Below, piece after piece: positions 12,210-20,124 of a stretch of DNA of 21,070 nt. A program made the position numbers and the translations under genes. Each line of letters opens with the position of its first letter. Position 1 is the stretch's first letter. The notes under the pieces were generated by a model that was given only the letters and a program-made list of their open reading frames with translations, was not told the origin of the DNA and did no database searches. Origin of the DNA: a virus; the IMG/VR virus record IMGVR_UViG_3300046001_002927, positions 1-21,070 of that record, one strand, 5' to 3'.

Positions 12210-12530
12210 TTATTTTTTTTTACTTGAATCCTCAACATCTTTTGCTTGCTTATCAGCCGCCTGGCGTACCTCTACCTCTGTATCAGCAACTGTTTTGGCA
12301 CCCTTATCAACTGTTGAAAAGGCAGCATTGATTTCATCAAGAGATAGTTTACCATCATCCATAAATGCACGGGCTAACTTCTCAACTACTGCTGCTACTG
12401 CGGTTAAGCCAGCAACTGTAACTGCGGTAATTGTATCTATACCAGCAATTGCGCCAGCACCAATTACAGATAATCCGCTTGCTGCAAATACTGCAACAAT
12501 ACGCATCAATACATTTTTAAGAGAGGACAT
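12210..12530 (-). CDS. Membrane protein with polar tail, holin candidate
   Basis: A 106-residue protein. The start ATG 12528-12530 follows AAAGGAG, so the longer open frame up to 12665 is rejected because it overlaps another gene. Residues about 7-30 and 33-50 form two hydrophobic helices (LMRIVAVFAASGLSVIGAGAIAG and ITAVTVAGLTAVAAVV). The C-terminal half is charged and helical, ending in KKK. Two helices plus a charged tail fit class II holins. The position upstream of the endolysin agrees, but a structural role is also possible. Confidence 0.65.
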   Translation of the reverse strand: MSSLKNVLMRIVAVFAASGLSVIGAGAIAGIDTITAVTVAGLTAVAAVVEKLARAFMDDGKLSLDEINAAFSTVDKGAKTVADTEVEVRQAADKQAKDVEDSSKKK

Positions 12531-12532
12531 AA

Positions 12533-12700
12533 TTACTCCTTTGGATTTCGTAATTTGTAAGTTGCCCCCCATATAAATAGTGAAATAAAAATTGCATAAC
12601 CAACAACAACTTTGGCTGAACCTTCCAGAACAACCCAAGCAATGAACATTCCTAAGAGTGTCCATAATTGATTAAAAATATCTGAGAACCAAGCCTTCAT
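12533..12700 (-). CDS. 55-residue two-helix membrane protein
   Basis: A short gene starting at ATG 12698-12700, in a TAATG overlap with the stop of the secreted repeat protein and with AGGAGG upstream (12709-12714). Two hydrophobic segments, about residues 12-26 (LWTLLGMFIAWVVLE) and 31-46 (VVVGYAIFISLFIWGA), are joined by a short turn, with a basic C-terminus. This is a holin-sized hairpin membrane protein. Its stop lies inside the ribosome binding site of the next holin candidate, so the two are tightly coupled. Confidence 0.65.
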   Translation of the reverse strand: MKAWFSDIFNQLWTLLGMFIAWVVLEGSAKVVVGYAIFISLFIWGATYKLRNPKE

Positions 12701-13737
12701 TATGGATTCCTCCTGTAAGTAGCGGCAGCGCTAGCAATAGATGCTGCCTGCGTTGCGATATTTCCAACGATGATTGCAGAGATAACTACCTTCTCTGATT
12801 TTTCTCTCACCTCTGGCGCCATATCTGCCCCCACTTCGCCAAAGGCTGCAAGTGCTGCTGCTGGATTCGTAAATAATTCTTGCAATAATTCAGCAGGATT
12901 TTGAAGTAAGGCAATTGCAACTGCCTGTTCTTGCGTTAAAACTACGCCATTAGGGAGGATAACCTCATCTTTTGGAATTTCAATTGGCTCAACCTCTGAT
13001 TCAATCTCTGGTTCAACCTCTGGTTCAACCTCTGGTTCAACCTCTGGTTCAGTTGGTTCAACTGGTGTTGGCTCTGTAATTGGTTCAGGTTCAGGAGTTG
13101 GTTCTACAACCTCTGGCTCTGGAACTACAACAGGATCAGGATCAGGCGTTACCACTGGTACAGGTTGCGGCATTGGTGCAGGTTGCGGCGCTGGTTCAGA
13201 TGTTGCAGTAGAACCATCAACTGGCGCAGGTTGTAAAGTAGATGTATCAACTGTTGCAGTGTTTGTATCAACTGTTGCAGTAGATGTATCTGTTGTAGAT
13301 GTTGATGTATCAACTGTTGCAGTAGATGTATCAACTGTTGCAGTTGAAGTATCTGAGGTTGCAGTAGATGTATCTGAGGTTGCAGTAGATGTATCAACTG
13401 TTGCAGTTGAAGTATCTGTTGGCGCCTGAACTGGCTCCTCTGCTGGCTGCGGAACTACTCCTTGGAAATAACCAAGAGGGCCGCCGTTAAGAGAATCACT
13501 AATAAAAATACGATAAGAACCAGCATAACCACCTGTACAGTAAAAGGCTGGAATGTATCCTTTATCAGCAAAAAACTGATTAGAGTTATCCCAGGAAATT
13601 TGATATGAGCGTTGTTGCCCCTCAGATGTGGCACATATTACAGTTGTACTGCCTATTGCTGCCTGAGCATTTGGAGTAAAAAATAATGATGTGCCTGCAA
13701 TTAAAATTATTACAAAAGTTAATCTACTTTTTCTCAC
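12700..13737 (-). CDS. Secreted low-complexity repeat protein with C-terminal hydrophobic helix
   Basis: A 345-residue protein. With GTG 13735-13737 as start it begins with a clear signal peptide (basic RKSR, hydrophobic TFVIILIAGTSLFF, cleavage near NAQAA). An AGG lies seven bases upstream. The frame is open to TTG 13773 and ATG 13758, but neither gives a better start. After a cysteine-containing globular part comes a run of eight DTSTATV-type heptads, then a long Pro/Glu-rich stalk, then a helical region and a C-terminal hydrophobic helix (VVISAIIVGNIATQAASIASAAA). It looks like a cell-surface or wall-spanning protein. I recall no characterised homologue. Its place before holin candidates suggests lysis or envelope action. 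Confidence 0.7.
   Translation of the reverse strand: MRKSRLTFVIILIAGTSLFFTPNAQAAIGSTTVICATSEGQQRSYQISWDNSNQFFADKGYIPAFYCTGGYAGSYRIFISDSLNGGPLGYFQGVVPQPAEEPVQAPTDTSTATVDTSTATSDTSTATSDTSTATVDTSTATVDTSTSTTDTSTATVDTNTATVDTSTLQPAPVDGSTATSEPAPQPAPMPQPVPVVTPDPDPVVVPEPEVVEPTPEPEPITEPTPVEPTEPEVEPEVEPEVEPEIESEVEPIEIPKDEVILPNGVVLTQEQAVAIALLQNPAELLQELFTNPAAALAAFGEVGADMAPEVREKSEKVVISAIIVGNIATQAASIASAAATYRRNP
13237..13416 (-). repeat. 21-base tandem repeat coding for DTSTATV heptads
   Basis: Eight complete units and a partial ninth (DTST) of a seven-residue repeat lie in the secreted protein. Variants are DTSTATV, DTSTATS, DTSTSTT and DTNTATV. Third-base differences between copies show the array is not wholly recent. 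A second array of 12-base repeats (TGGTTCAACCTC at 13009-13020, 13021-13032, 13033-13044) codes for the Pro/Glu stalk. Confidence 0.85.
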
Positions 13738-13942
13738 AAAGTAACCTATAAATTTCATCAATTCTGGCTTCAAGCCGTTGAACTTGAAAGGTTATTTCAT
13801 TAACTTTATCTTTTACACTGCTGCCGCCATTGGGCTTAAGTTCAGATAAGTAACTCTTAACTAAAAACTTTACACCTACACCTAAAAACCCAATAAGAGT
13901 TCCAACGGCAACGGCTATTGCAGCCCATTCGTTAGCGGTCAT
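13724..13942 (-). CDS. Small membrane protein with coiled coil
   Basis: A 72-residue protein. Residues 5-30 are hydrophobic (EWAAIAVAVGTLIGFLGVGVKFLV) and residues 44-70 form a heptad helix (VNEITFQVQRLEARIDEIYRLL). This membrane-anchor plus coiled-coil plan is common for small late-phage proteins near lysis genes. Its end overlaps the start of the secreted protein by 14 bases with the chosen start there. It may be a lysis accessory; no family is recognised with certainty. Confidence 0.65.
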   Translation of the reverse strand: MTANEWAAIAVAVGTLIGFLGVGVKFLVKSYLSELKPNGGSSVKDKVNEITFQVQRLEARIDEIYRLLCEKK

Positions 13943-14203
13943 TTATGGTGCCAAGTATAGAACTGAAACAGTGGTTGTATTAGCACCATTGGTTGCGGCA
14001 TAAATAACACTCTTAATAGGAATTACCAGTTCAAGGCTAGTTGCTTTTGAAAATTCTAAACCAGTGCTGCTAGTAACACCTGGCCCACCAAGATAGCAAG
14101 GATGGTCATTACTATTAGTTAAAAGAACTCTACGATTTTCACCATAAGATTCAACTAAAATTTGAGCAGTTGAATTTACCAAAAGTTGTTTTGATGAGGC
14201 CAT
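13943..14203 (-). CDS. Small beta-rich protein, likely virion component
   Basis: An 86-residue protein made mostly of strands (AQILVESYGENRRVLLTNSND, then SLELVIPIKSVIYAATNGANTTTVSVLYL). I recall similar short beta proteins in phage tail-fibre neighbourhoods, often as decoration or fibre parts. It has a GGAG site upstream. Its stop abuts the start of the coiled-coil membrane protein. A virion role is inferred from position after the fibre genes and from the fold pattern. Confidence 0.6.
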   Translation of the reverse strand: MASSKQLLVNSTAQILVESYGENRRVLLTNSNDHPCYLGGPGVTSSTGLEFSKATSLELVIPIKSVIYAATNGANTTTVSVLYLAP

Positions 14204-14211
14204 TTATCTCC

Positions 14212-14298
14212 TTAAATAAGCCCCGAATTATCAATAGCATCAATGGCATCATCAATGCTATGTGTTACATCTGGATAATCGTAAAGAATGTGAATCAT
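14212..14298 (-). CDS. 28-residue hypothetical protein
   Basis: A very short frame in the gap between the 75- and 86-residue genes, starting at ATG 14296-14298 and ending at TAA 14212-14214, where the stop forms part of the next gene's AAGGAG ribosome binding site. The peptide is acidic with a repeated DDAIDAID pattern. The ribosome binding site is weak. It resembles the tiny proteins often found between late genes, but it may not be made. Confidence 0.35.
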   Translation of the reverse strand: MIHILYDYPDVTHSIDDAIDAIDNSGLI

Positions 14299-14316
14299 CT
14301 CAGAGGATTCTACTAA

Positions 14317-14544
14317 TTAGTAAAGAGCGCTGATTTCCTCAGCAGTTAAACCAAGGGCGGCTAACTTTGCCTGGGCCGATGCTTTAGCGGCGGCGGTGGC
14401 TGCCTCTACTGCATCACGCTCTGCCTTGTCTGCCTCTGCCTTTACTCGATCTTCCTCTAACTGTGCTATTTCTTCATCGGTTAGTTCAACCTCAATCTGC
14501 TCTTTAGTTTCGCAGTTGATGATTAGTCTAGTTGGTTTTGTCAT
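14317..14544 (-). CDS. 75-residue coiled-coil protein, possible fibre accessory
   Basis: The start is ATG 14542-14544, five bases after AAAGGAG; the longer open frame to 14601 would overlap the paralog upstream and is rejected. A strand-rich N-terminus (TRLIINCETKEQIEVELTDEEI) leads into a long Ala/Glu/Lys coiled coil, and the end reads ALGLTAEEISAL. This pattern is common in phage proteins downstream of tail fibres, where some act as fibre assembly proteins. The role here is inferred. Confidence 0.6.
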   Translation of the reverse strand: MTKPTRLIINCETKEQIEVELTDEEIAQLEEDRVKAEADKAERDAVEAATAAAKASAQAKLAALGLTAEEISALY

Positions 14545-14554
14545 GTTTTCTCCT

Positions 14555-15046
14555 TTATGAGTTTTTAATGCCGTATAGGTAAAATGATGAGCCTGTCGCA
14601 TAACTACCTGAAGTAGGTTGTAATGTTATTGAAGTGATTGCTGCGGTGTTACTCCATAATGCAGCACTTAATACTTGTGCGCTGGCGGTAGCATTGTTTT
14701 CAGCAACACCATCAATACTAATTGATTTGAAATTACTAGAAAGATAATTAGGAATATAGATTGAGTTGTTTGAAAAAGTATTTGCTGTAAATCCGCTTGT
14801 TGTTGTTAATGAATATCCATACAGGGTATCTGAACCAGTCGTTGTGCCATTTCCATATAATCTTCGTATTGAAAAATTAGCACCCGAACCATTGAAAGAA
14901 AATGTGTTTTCTGTATCAACTGCTGTGTTTCGAGAACTGACATCAATTAATAAATCTGTGTAAGTGCTAGGTATTGAACTAAAAGTGATGCTTGCTGCAC
15001 TTGAGCCTAAAATACTTTTACTAATAATCTCGTATGTAGTAGCCAT
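14555..15046 (-). CDS. Beta-sandwich virion/host-contact protein, paralog 3
   Basis: A 163-residue protein and the last of three tandem paralogs. The shared pattern is Y-E-x-I near the start, LGSSAASITFSSIPSTYTDLLI, then a variable Thr/Ser/Gly-rich middle, and an end of ITSITLQP...FYLYGIK. Such beta-rich repeats near tail-fibre genes are typical of receptor-binding or decoration proteins. The ATG shares a base with the stop of paralog 2 (TAATG). Exact function is unknown. Confidence 0.65.
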   Translation of the reverse strand: MATTYEIISKSILGSSAASITFSSIPSTYTDLLIDVSSRNTAVDTENTFSFNGSGANFSIRRLYGNGTTTGSDTLYGYSLTTTSGFTANTFSNNSIYIPNYLSSNFKSISIDGVAENNATASAQVLSAALWSNTAAITSITLQPTSGSYATGSSFYLYGIKNS

Positions 15047-15561
15047 TATTCCGCCTTAATTCCGTAAAGGGTAACAATCGTTCCGACTGCAAGATTGCCT
15101 TGATCTCCGTAAATACGCACTTGGTTAATTGCAGAAGTAGAACGCCACAAGCCAGCAATAGCCACAACATAATTATTAGGTTCATTAGAACGAATTAAAA
15201 TTGTTTTGTTTGTTGTGGTATTTGAGTAATTCATAATTTGAATTATTGTGGCGCAAAAAGTTCCAGATGCAGAAGTAGAACCTGGAATAGCATCCCAAGA
15301 AAGTGCAGTTATATTTGATCCTCTACCAGATGATGCAGTTGATCCATTTCCTAATAATCTAGTTCTGGAATAATTGGAGCCAGTGTCTATTGAGCCATTT
15401 CCAAGCCTAATAAATCCTGCAAATTCTGCTCCCACAGCAACTGAACGAGCAGAGACTATAACTACTAGGTCAGTATAACTTTGGCTAATTCCTGTAAAGG
15501 TAATATCGGCGGCAGCACTTCCAAGTGTCGTTGTCGCTATCGGTTCATAAGTTGATGACAT
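15046..15561 (-). CDS. Beta-sandwich virion/host-contact protein, paralog 2
   Basis: A 171-residue protein with the same frame as its neighbours: YEPIATTTLGSAAADITFTG, then YTDLVVIVSAR, variable loops, and the ending INQVRIYGD...VTLYGIK. The N-terminal 35 residues and last 15 are best conserved, while the middle differs. That suggests duplication followed by divergence of exposed loops. Placed one base from paralog 1, it would be expressed with the tail genes. Confidence 0.65.
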   Translation of the reverse strand: MSSTYEPIATTTLGSAAADITFTGISQSYTDLVVIVSARSVAVGAEFAGFIRLGNGSIDTGSNYSRTRLLGNGSTASSGRGSNITALSWDAIPGSTSASGTFCATIIQIMNYSNTTTNKTILIRSNEPNNYVVAIAGLWRSTSAINQVRIYGDQGNLAVGTIVTLYGIKAE

Positions 15562-15562
15562 A

Positions 15563-16111
15563 TTAGTCCTTTATTCCGTATAGGGCGAAATGGCTAAATT
15601 CACGAATTGAACCACTAACAGGTTGCAATTTGATTGAAGTAATTGCATTGGAACTATTCATCCATAAATTTGATTGCAAAGCAATTACACCTGACCCATT
15701 GTAATCTTGACCATTCAACATTCTTATTGTTTTATTTTTGCTAGTTGAACCATAATCTAAAATGTCTAATACTGAAGCGGCAGGAATAGTTGACGATGAG
15801 TTTCTTGTGAAAAGAACCGACCTAGTATTTGAACCTGTTGAAGCACCTGTAAAAGCACTTGAGCCATCACCACCTACAAAGTGTCTTGCGTAATTGCCAG
15901 CAGTTGTATCTGAATTAAATGAAATTTCAAACTCAGCCCCGCCGTCTGTAAACATAGCAATGTAACGAATTTGCAAGTGCTTGTAACCTGAACCAATAGA
16001 AGTAAATTCTATATTTGAAGTACCGCCTGAACCTACTATTGAAGTGGCAATAGATTCGTAAGAACCCCCAGCAAGGCGATTTTGACTAGCCCAGATTCCA
16101 AGAATAGGCAT
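15563..16111 (-). CDS. Beta-sandwich virion/host-contact protein, paralog 1
   Basis: A 182-residue protein, first of the three in transcription order. It has an extra N-terminus (MPILGIWASQNRLAGG) before the shared SYESIATSIVGSGG and SNIEFTSIGSGYKHLQIRYI. It ends ITSIKLQP...FALYGIKD. The MPILGI...AS lead is common in freshwater and marine phage proteins next to fibres, as far as I recall. It shares a base with the stop of the fibre-like gene. It may be the ancestral copy, with the other two lacking the lead. Confidence 0.65.
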   Translation of the reverse strand: MPILGIWASQNRLAGGSYESIATSIVGSGGTSNIEFTSIGSGYKHLQIRYIAMFTDGGAEFEISFNSDTTAGNYARHFVGGDGSSAFTGASTGSNTRSVLFTRNSSSTIPAASVLDILDYGSTSKNKTIRMLNGQDYNGSGVIALQSNLWMNSSNAITSIKLQPVSGSIREFSHFALYGIKD

Positions 16112-16728
16112 TAGGCTATATCGCCAACTACTAACCAGTTATTTGCTGCAATTTTCAAAGCAGTTGCGGCTGAATTAGCCACTCTTAATTTTGGCGCAGT
16201 TGAAGTTGCACCTGTTGAAATAACTGTTGTAGTTCCAGATGTAACGGCTTTAATATCAGGCTGACCTGCACCAGTTACCCACACAAAGTTAATAGTTGTT
16301 CCAATTGCAAAATTAAATGTTGCATCTGTTGGGATTGAAAATGATTTAGCGGTAGCAGCGTTCATTGAGAATAACTTACCCTCATCACCGCTTGCAATTG
16401 TGTAGTCATCAGTTTTTGTAACATAAGGAGTATTAATAGCCAAGGTTACAGTTCCAGAGGTTCCGCCACCTGATAAACCTGCTCCAGCAGTTACGCCCTC
16501 AATATCACCAGTTGCACCAGATGCGGCCCAGGCTGAACCTGTGTAGTACCAAAGTGAGTTGTTATCTTTAGTGTAGGCAAACTGGCCTTCTTGCGGTGAA
16601 GTAATTGCGGCATCTCTTGCTGCGGTATCGGCAAAAACCAATATACCTTGCATCAAGTAGCCATTAACCTCAGATGCGGTTAGAACATCTCCAGTATTGA
16701 AGGTTTTAAAACCCAATCCTGCTGCCAT
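16111..16728 (-). CDS. Tail fibre-like virion protein
   Basis: A 205-residue protein. The N-terminus GFKTFNTGDVLTASEVNGYLMQGILVFADTAARDAAI, followed by PQEGQFAYTKDNNSLWYYTGSAW, is a block found in many phage fibre or virion-associated proteins. The middle is Gly/Thr-rich (AGAGLSGGGTSGTVTL) and the C-terminus is beta-rich (FNFAIGTTINFVW). It likely attaches to the baseplate or tail tip and carries the adhesion role together with the paralogs downstream. Confidence 0.7.
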   Translation of the reverse strand: MAAGLGFKTFNTGDVLTASEVNGYLMQGILVFADTAARDAAITSPQEGQFAYTKDNNSLWYYTGSAWAASGATGDIEGVTAGAGLSGGGTSGTVTLAINTPYVTKTDDYTIASGDEGKLFSMNAATAKSFSIPTDATFNFAIGTTINFVWVTGAGQPDIKAVTSGTTTVISTGATSTAPKLRVANSAATALKIAANNWLVVGDIA

Positions 16729-16743
16729 TTATTTTCTCCTTAG

Positions 16744-18012
16744 TTAATAACTCAGAATACCAGAACCCAGGCGGCCTTGATCAGTGGTGCTATCAAGGAT
16801 GAACGCCTGGATTAGAGGTTCTGCGGTTAGTATTTTAGTGTTAAAAGTGGTGTTTGTAATGTCGTGCTGAACGCCCTGAACAAATAGTTCTTTGGTGATT
16901 GTTGATCCACCTGGAACAGTTTTAGTTACATTTACCAAATCAAAGATTTCTAAATTCAAACCTGCAACAATTCCAGCCGTTTCGTTTGGATCGAGCAGGG
17001 TCATAGTCATTGAATCAATACGATCAGTAGTATCTTTTCTAGCCTGTAATAATGTGCGAGCCTGATCTAAAGCCTCAGCATCGGTTTGAACTAAAATGCC
17101 CTCTCGCCTGCCTGAGTGCAGGAAATAGGTATCTATCGAGGTTTGATCAAATACATTTTGAGGGGATACACCATTTAGACGGGTTACAGTTACATCATTA
17201 ACCAGCAAAGTATCATCATTAGAAAACTCGATTTGCTGATAACCAATACCTGTTCCATCATCGGCAAATACTGTTGGAACCTCATCTGCCTTTTTGCTTA
17301 TAGTATCTCTTGAGAAAAAGGTTGCGTTACCCTCGGCGTCAATAAAGAAACCGCCGAACTCTGACGATTCACACAATTGAATTATATTAAGCAAATCTCT
17401 ATTAGGAGTACCAGGATCAGCCTGCAATGTGCTATTGCCTGCATTTATATCTCTTTGAGATGAAGGCCAATTTACAACATCAAGCAAGGTATTAATTCTG
17501 GCTCCGCTTAGTTGAGGTGAGCCTGCTCCAGCCACTGTTGTGATTCCGATGTTATTTAATAATCTAAAACCATCTACACATTGCAAAGTAATTTTAGAGG
17601 TATCATCAACACCAAGGCCATAGGTGCTGTTATAGGTAGTGATGTAGCCTGAGTAAAGATAGTAGCGATCAGTTCCAAAGCCATCATCATAATCTGCCCA
17701 GATACGAATCTTGCGAAGTGGTAGCAATTTTCCATAATAGGGAGATGAAACATTGGCAGGTGAAAAGTCGCCGTTGTTATCTGCTAAAACTACAATTGCA
17801 GAACCAGCCTCAAACTTATTAAGAATGCGGTTTCTGCCTCTACGAATACTTACCTGTAATGCAATGTTTGAAACATCAACTACATCGTTAGGAGCATCTG
17901 CCAAGATACCAGTGCCAAGAGGTGTAGTTGGATCTCCCAAAAGAAGGGCGTTTCCGAAGGCAGGCCCATTCGCAAAGTCAATCGAAACGCCAAGAACTGG
18001 AGTACCTGGCAT
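16744..18012 (-). CDS. Minor tail protein / distal tail component
   Basis: A 422-residue protein lying right after the tape measure gene, the usual place of the distal tail and hub proteins in siphoviruses. The N-terminus contains strands, and motifs such as VSIRRGRNRILNKFEAGSAIVVLADNNGDFSP and LLPLRKIRIWADYDD are those of actinophage minor tail proteins. It would cap the tail tube and link the adhesion proteins. It is four bases or less from the tape measure stop. The exact hub function is inferred from order. Confidence 0.75.
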   Translation of the reverse strand: MPGTPVLGVSIDFANGPAFGNALLLGDPTTPLGTGILADAPNDVVDVSNIALQVSIRRGRNRILNKFEAGSAIVVLADNNGDFSPANVSSPYYGKLLPLRKIRIWADYDDGFGTDRYYLYSGYITTYNSTYGLGVDDTSKITLQCVDGFRLLNNIGITTVAGAGSPQLSGARINTLLDVVNWPSSQRDINAGNSTLQADPGTPNRDLLNIIQLCESSEFGGFFIDAEGNATFFSRDTISKKADEVPTVFADDGTGIGYQQIEFSNDDTLLVNDVTVTRLNGVSPQNVFDQTSIDTYFLHSGRREGILVQTDAEALDQARTLLQARKDTTDRIDSMTMTLLDPNETAGIVAGLNLEIFDLVNVTKTVPGGSTITKELFVQGVQHDITNTTFNTKILTAEPLIQAFILDSTTDQGRLGSGILSY

Positions 18013-20123
18013 TATAGAGCCAAGAATGTAGTGGTAATTGGTCGGCCAGATGTTTGAGCAGCCAAGATTCCGTTTCTAACTGAATCATTTAGATCGGAAC
18101 TTGTTATTGTACTTCCAGCATTATTAACAATTACATTTACTGAACCACTGCCACCGCTAGTAAAATCAGAGGCACTTGGCATTGATATTCTCATTGCATC
18201 ATCTGCTGCTAAGTAATTTGCCAAGGCATCACGAACTGCCTTCTCCTCAGAGGATATTCCACCCTTTGCAGGTGTATCAGGAACCTTTACAGTGCTTTTA
18301 ATTTTATCAATTAAATTTTTATTGATTTCATTTACTCTATTTAAAGCCTCTGTTGTTGTTTTAACTGCATCTAATAATGATGGAGCCCCACCACCAGTAG
18401 GAGGCAAAACATTCTTAGGTGCTACGAATGCTCCCTTGCCAACGGCTAAGAGGTAGGCATTGAGTTCTGCAAGAGCCGTTTTCCAGCCATCGGCTGCGGC
18501 CAATCCTGCTGCATCCCAGCCTGCGCCGAGATTAACATTGCCAGTAACTTTTGCAAGGTACTCAACGACCTGATAATTAGTTAGGCCCCACTTAGCAGCG
18601 AGAAGGTTTACTTCTTCGCTAGTTATCTTTGTATCAGAGATAACCATCAAAATATCGGCATAACGCTGAGCAGCGATATTCATTCTTTCAGTTGCCTGAT
18701 AATTAGCAAGCAATTGATCGTACATTCTTTTTTGAACAAGATTCTGCTCTTTAAGCAAGTTTAATCTAACTGCCTCAAGTTGGATTGGATCAGTTTCAGA
18801 GGTTGGAGTTACACCCATTTTCTGTAACTTATTTAAGGCTTCTTGAGTTAGCATTTGTTTCTTTTGCGCCTCAGTTAAAACCTTAGTATTTTTACCCATT
18901 CCAGCAATGTTTGCATTAATGACGCCAGTGCTTTTAACAGTTTTGCTATCGTAGATTCTTGCCCAATATCTTCTTGAATCATCTAACTCTGCGTTTTGAT
19001 CTTTAACTGCATCGGTGTTTTTAGTTAAAGTTGCGTATGCAATAGCGCCTGTGGCTGCAAATGCGGTAAGTGCTGCTCCTGCTGCAAATAGTGAGGCTCC
19101 ACCTGTTGCACCTGCTGTTGCAACTGTTGCTGCGCTGGCTGCTGCTGTTTGACGGGCAAAGGCTGCTGTTAATGTATTAATGACGGCAGTTAATGCAACT
19201 ACTCCAGCATAAACTTTTGCGCCTGCAAATGTGCTAACCAGTAATCCTGCTAGAACTTTAATAGTTCCAAGATTGCGTTGGATGTAATCAAAGAGATCAA
19301 ATACCAGTGTAATTAATTGTGGTATTTTTTCTACAATTGTAGTTAACCCAGCAATTAATTCATCTTTATTTGCATCAATCCAAGCCTGTAATTTAGGTAG
19401 AACTTGAGTTCCTAGAGTAATAGCAAATTGCTCTAAAACTGGAATTAAGGCGTAACCTAATTGATCCAGAACTTGATTAAAGGCAAGGTTTAATTTATTA
19501 ATTCTAAATTCAAAAGTTGCTGCTCTTTTCTCTGCCTGCCCAGCGAATGTGGCTGCAAGTGAGTTTAAAATTGCATTCAAATCTTTTGACTTTACTGCGG
19601 CGGCATCAAGAGGCACACCTAGACGGGTTAAAGCGCCGACATTTCCGCCTAATGCTTTTGCAAGGGCTAATGAAACTGCGCCTAAATCTTTTGAAGTTCC
19701 AGCCGAAATATCAAGAGCAAGGTTCTGTAAATTTTGAGCAGAGGTTAAATCTTTTGTCGCTTGAACTAAGATTTGCAGAGAAGGGATTAATTCTTTATTA
19801 TCAACGCCCACTAAAAGTTCTTGCTTATCAAGATATTCAACAGTGGAGGCAATCGCCTCATCTGTTGCACCAGTAACATTGCGCAGGGCGGTTGCTAGGG
19901 CGATCTGTTGTTTCTGATCTTCCATTGCGCCTTGAACTGCATCTTTACCAACCTTGATGGCGAATGCGCCTACGGCTGCGCCTGCGGCAGCAAAGGCAAT
20001 TGCACTCCTCTTGGCAAATTTATCAAAATCTTTTCCAAGTTTTGCAATATCTTTTTGCGCTTGTTTAGAACCTTTGGCAGAATACTGGGTAATAATTCTT
20101 GCAATTACTGCGCCAACGGCCAT
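18012..20123 (-). CDS. Tape measure protein
   Basis: The longest gene of the late block, 703 residues. The N-terminus (KGSKQAQKDIAKLGKDFDKFAKRSAIAFAAAGAAVGAFAIKVGKDAV) is a standard tape measure start: helical with a hydrophobic stretch. Two more hydrophobic regions lie near residues 290-370. Long helical parts and Ala/Gln-rich composition fit. Using the rule of about 0.15 nm per residue, the tail would be near 105 nm. It follows the tail chaperone and gp10-like genes, as expected for a non-contractile tail. Confidence 0.85.
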   Translation of the reverse strand: MAVGAVIARIITQYSAKGSKQAQKDIAKLGKDFDKFAKRSAIAFAAAGAAVGAFAIKVGKDAVQGAMEDQKQQIALATALRNVTGATDEAIASTVEYLDKQELLVGVDNKELIPSLQILVQATKDLTSAQNLQNLALDISAGTSKDLGAVSLALAKALGGNVGALTRLGVPLDAAAVKSKDLNAILNSLAATFAGQAEKRAATFEFRINKLNLAFNQVLDQLGYALIPVLEQFAITLGTQVLPKLQAWIDANKDELIAGLTTIVEKIPQLITLVFDLFDYIQRNLGTIKVLAGLLVSTFAGAKVYAGVVALTAVINTLTAAFARQTAAASAATVATAGATGGASLFAAGAALTAFAATGAIAYATLTKNTDAVKDQNAELDDSRRYWARIYDSKTVKSTGVINANIAGMGKNTKVLTEAQKKQMLTQEALNKLQKMGVTPTSETDPIQLEAVRLNLLKEQNLVQKRMYDQLLANYQATERMNIAAQRYADILMVISDTKITSEEVNLLAAKWGLTNYQVVEYLAKVTGNVNLGAGWDAAGLAAADGWKTALAELNAYLLAVGKGAFVAPKNVLPPTGGGAPSLLDAVKTTTEALNRVNEINKNLIDKIKSTVKVPDTPAKGGISSEEKAVRDALANYLAADDAMRISMPSASDFTSGGSGSVNVIVNNAGSTITSSDLNDSVRNGILAAQTSGRPITTTFLAL

Positions 20124-20124
20124 C

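Noticed and set aside
12531-12665. Long N-terminal form of the 106-residue membrane protein
   Set aside because: It is Cys-rich, atypical sequence read in another frame over the 55-residue membrane protein, and the AAAGGAG before 12530 marks the real start.
13149-13397. Leftward 82-codon frame rich in Gln and Leu
   Set aside because: It is a shadow of the heptad repeats in another frame, with composition set by the repeat.
13237-13416. Regular 21-base repeats as a CRISPR array
   Set aside because: The repeats are contiguous without spacers and stay in frame as DTSTATV heptads in a secreted protein.
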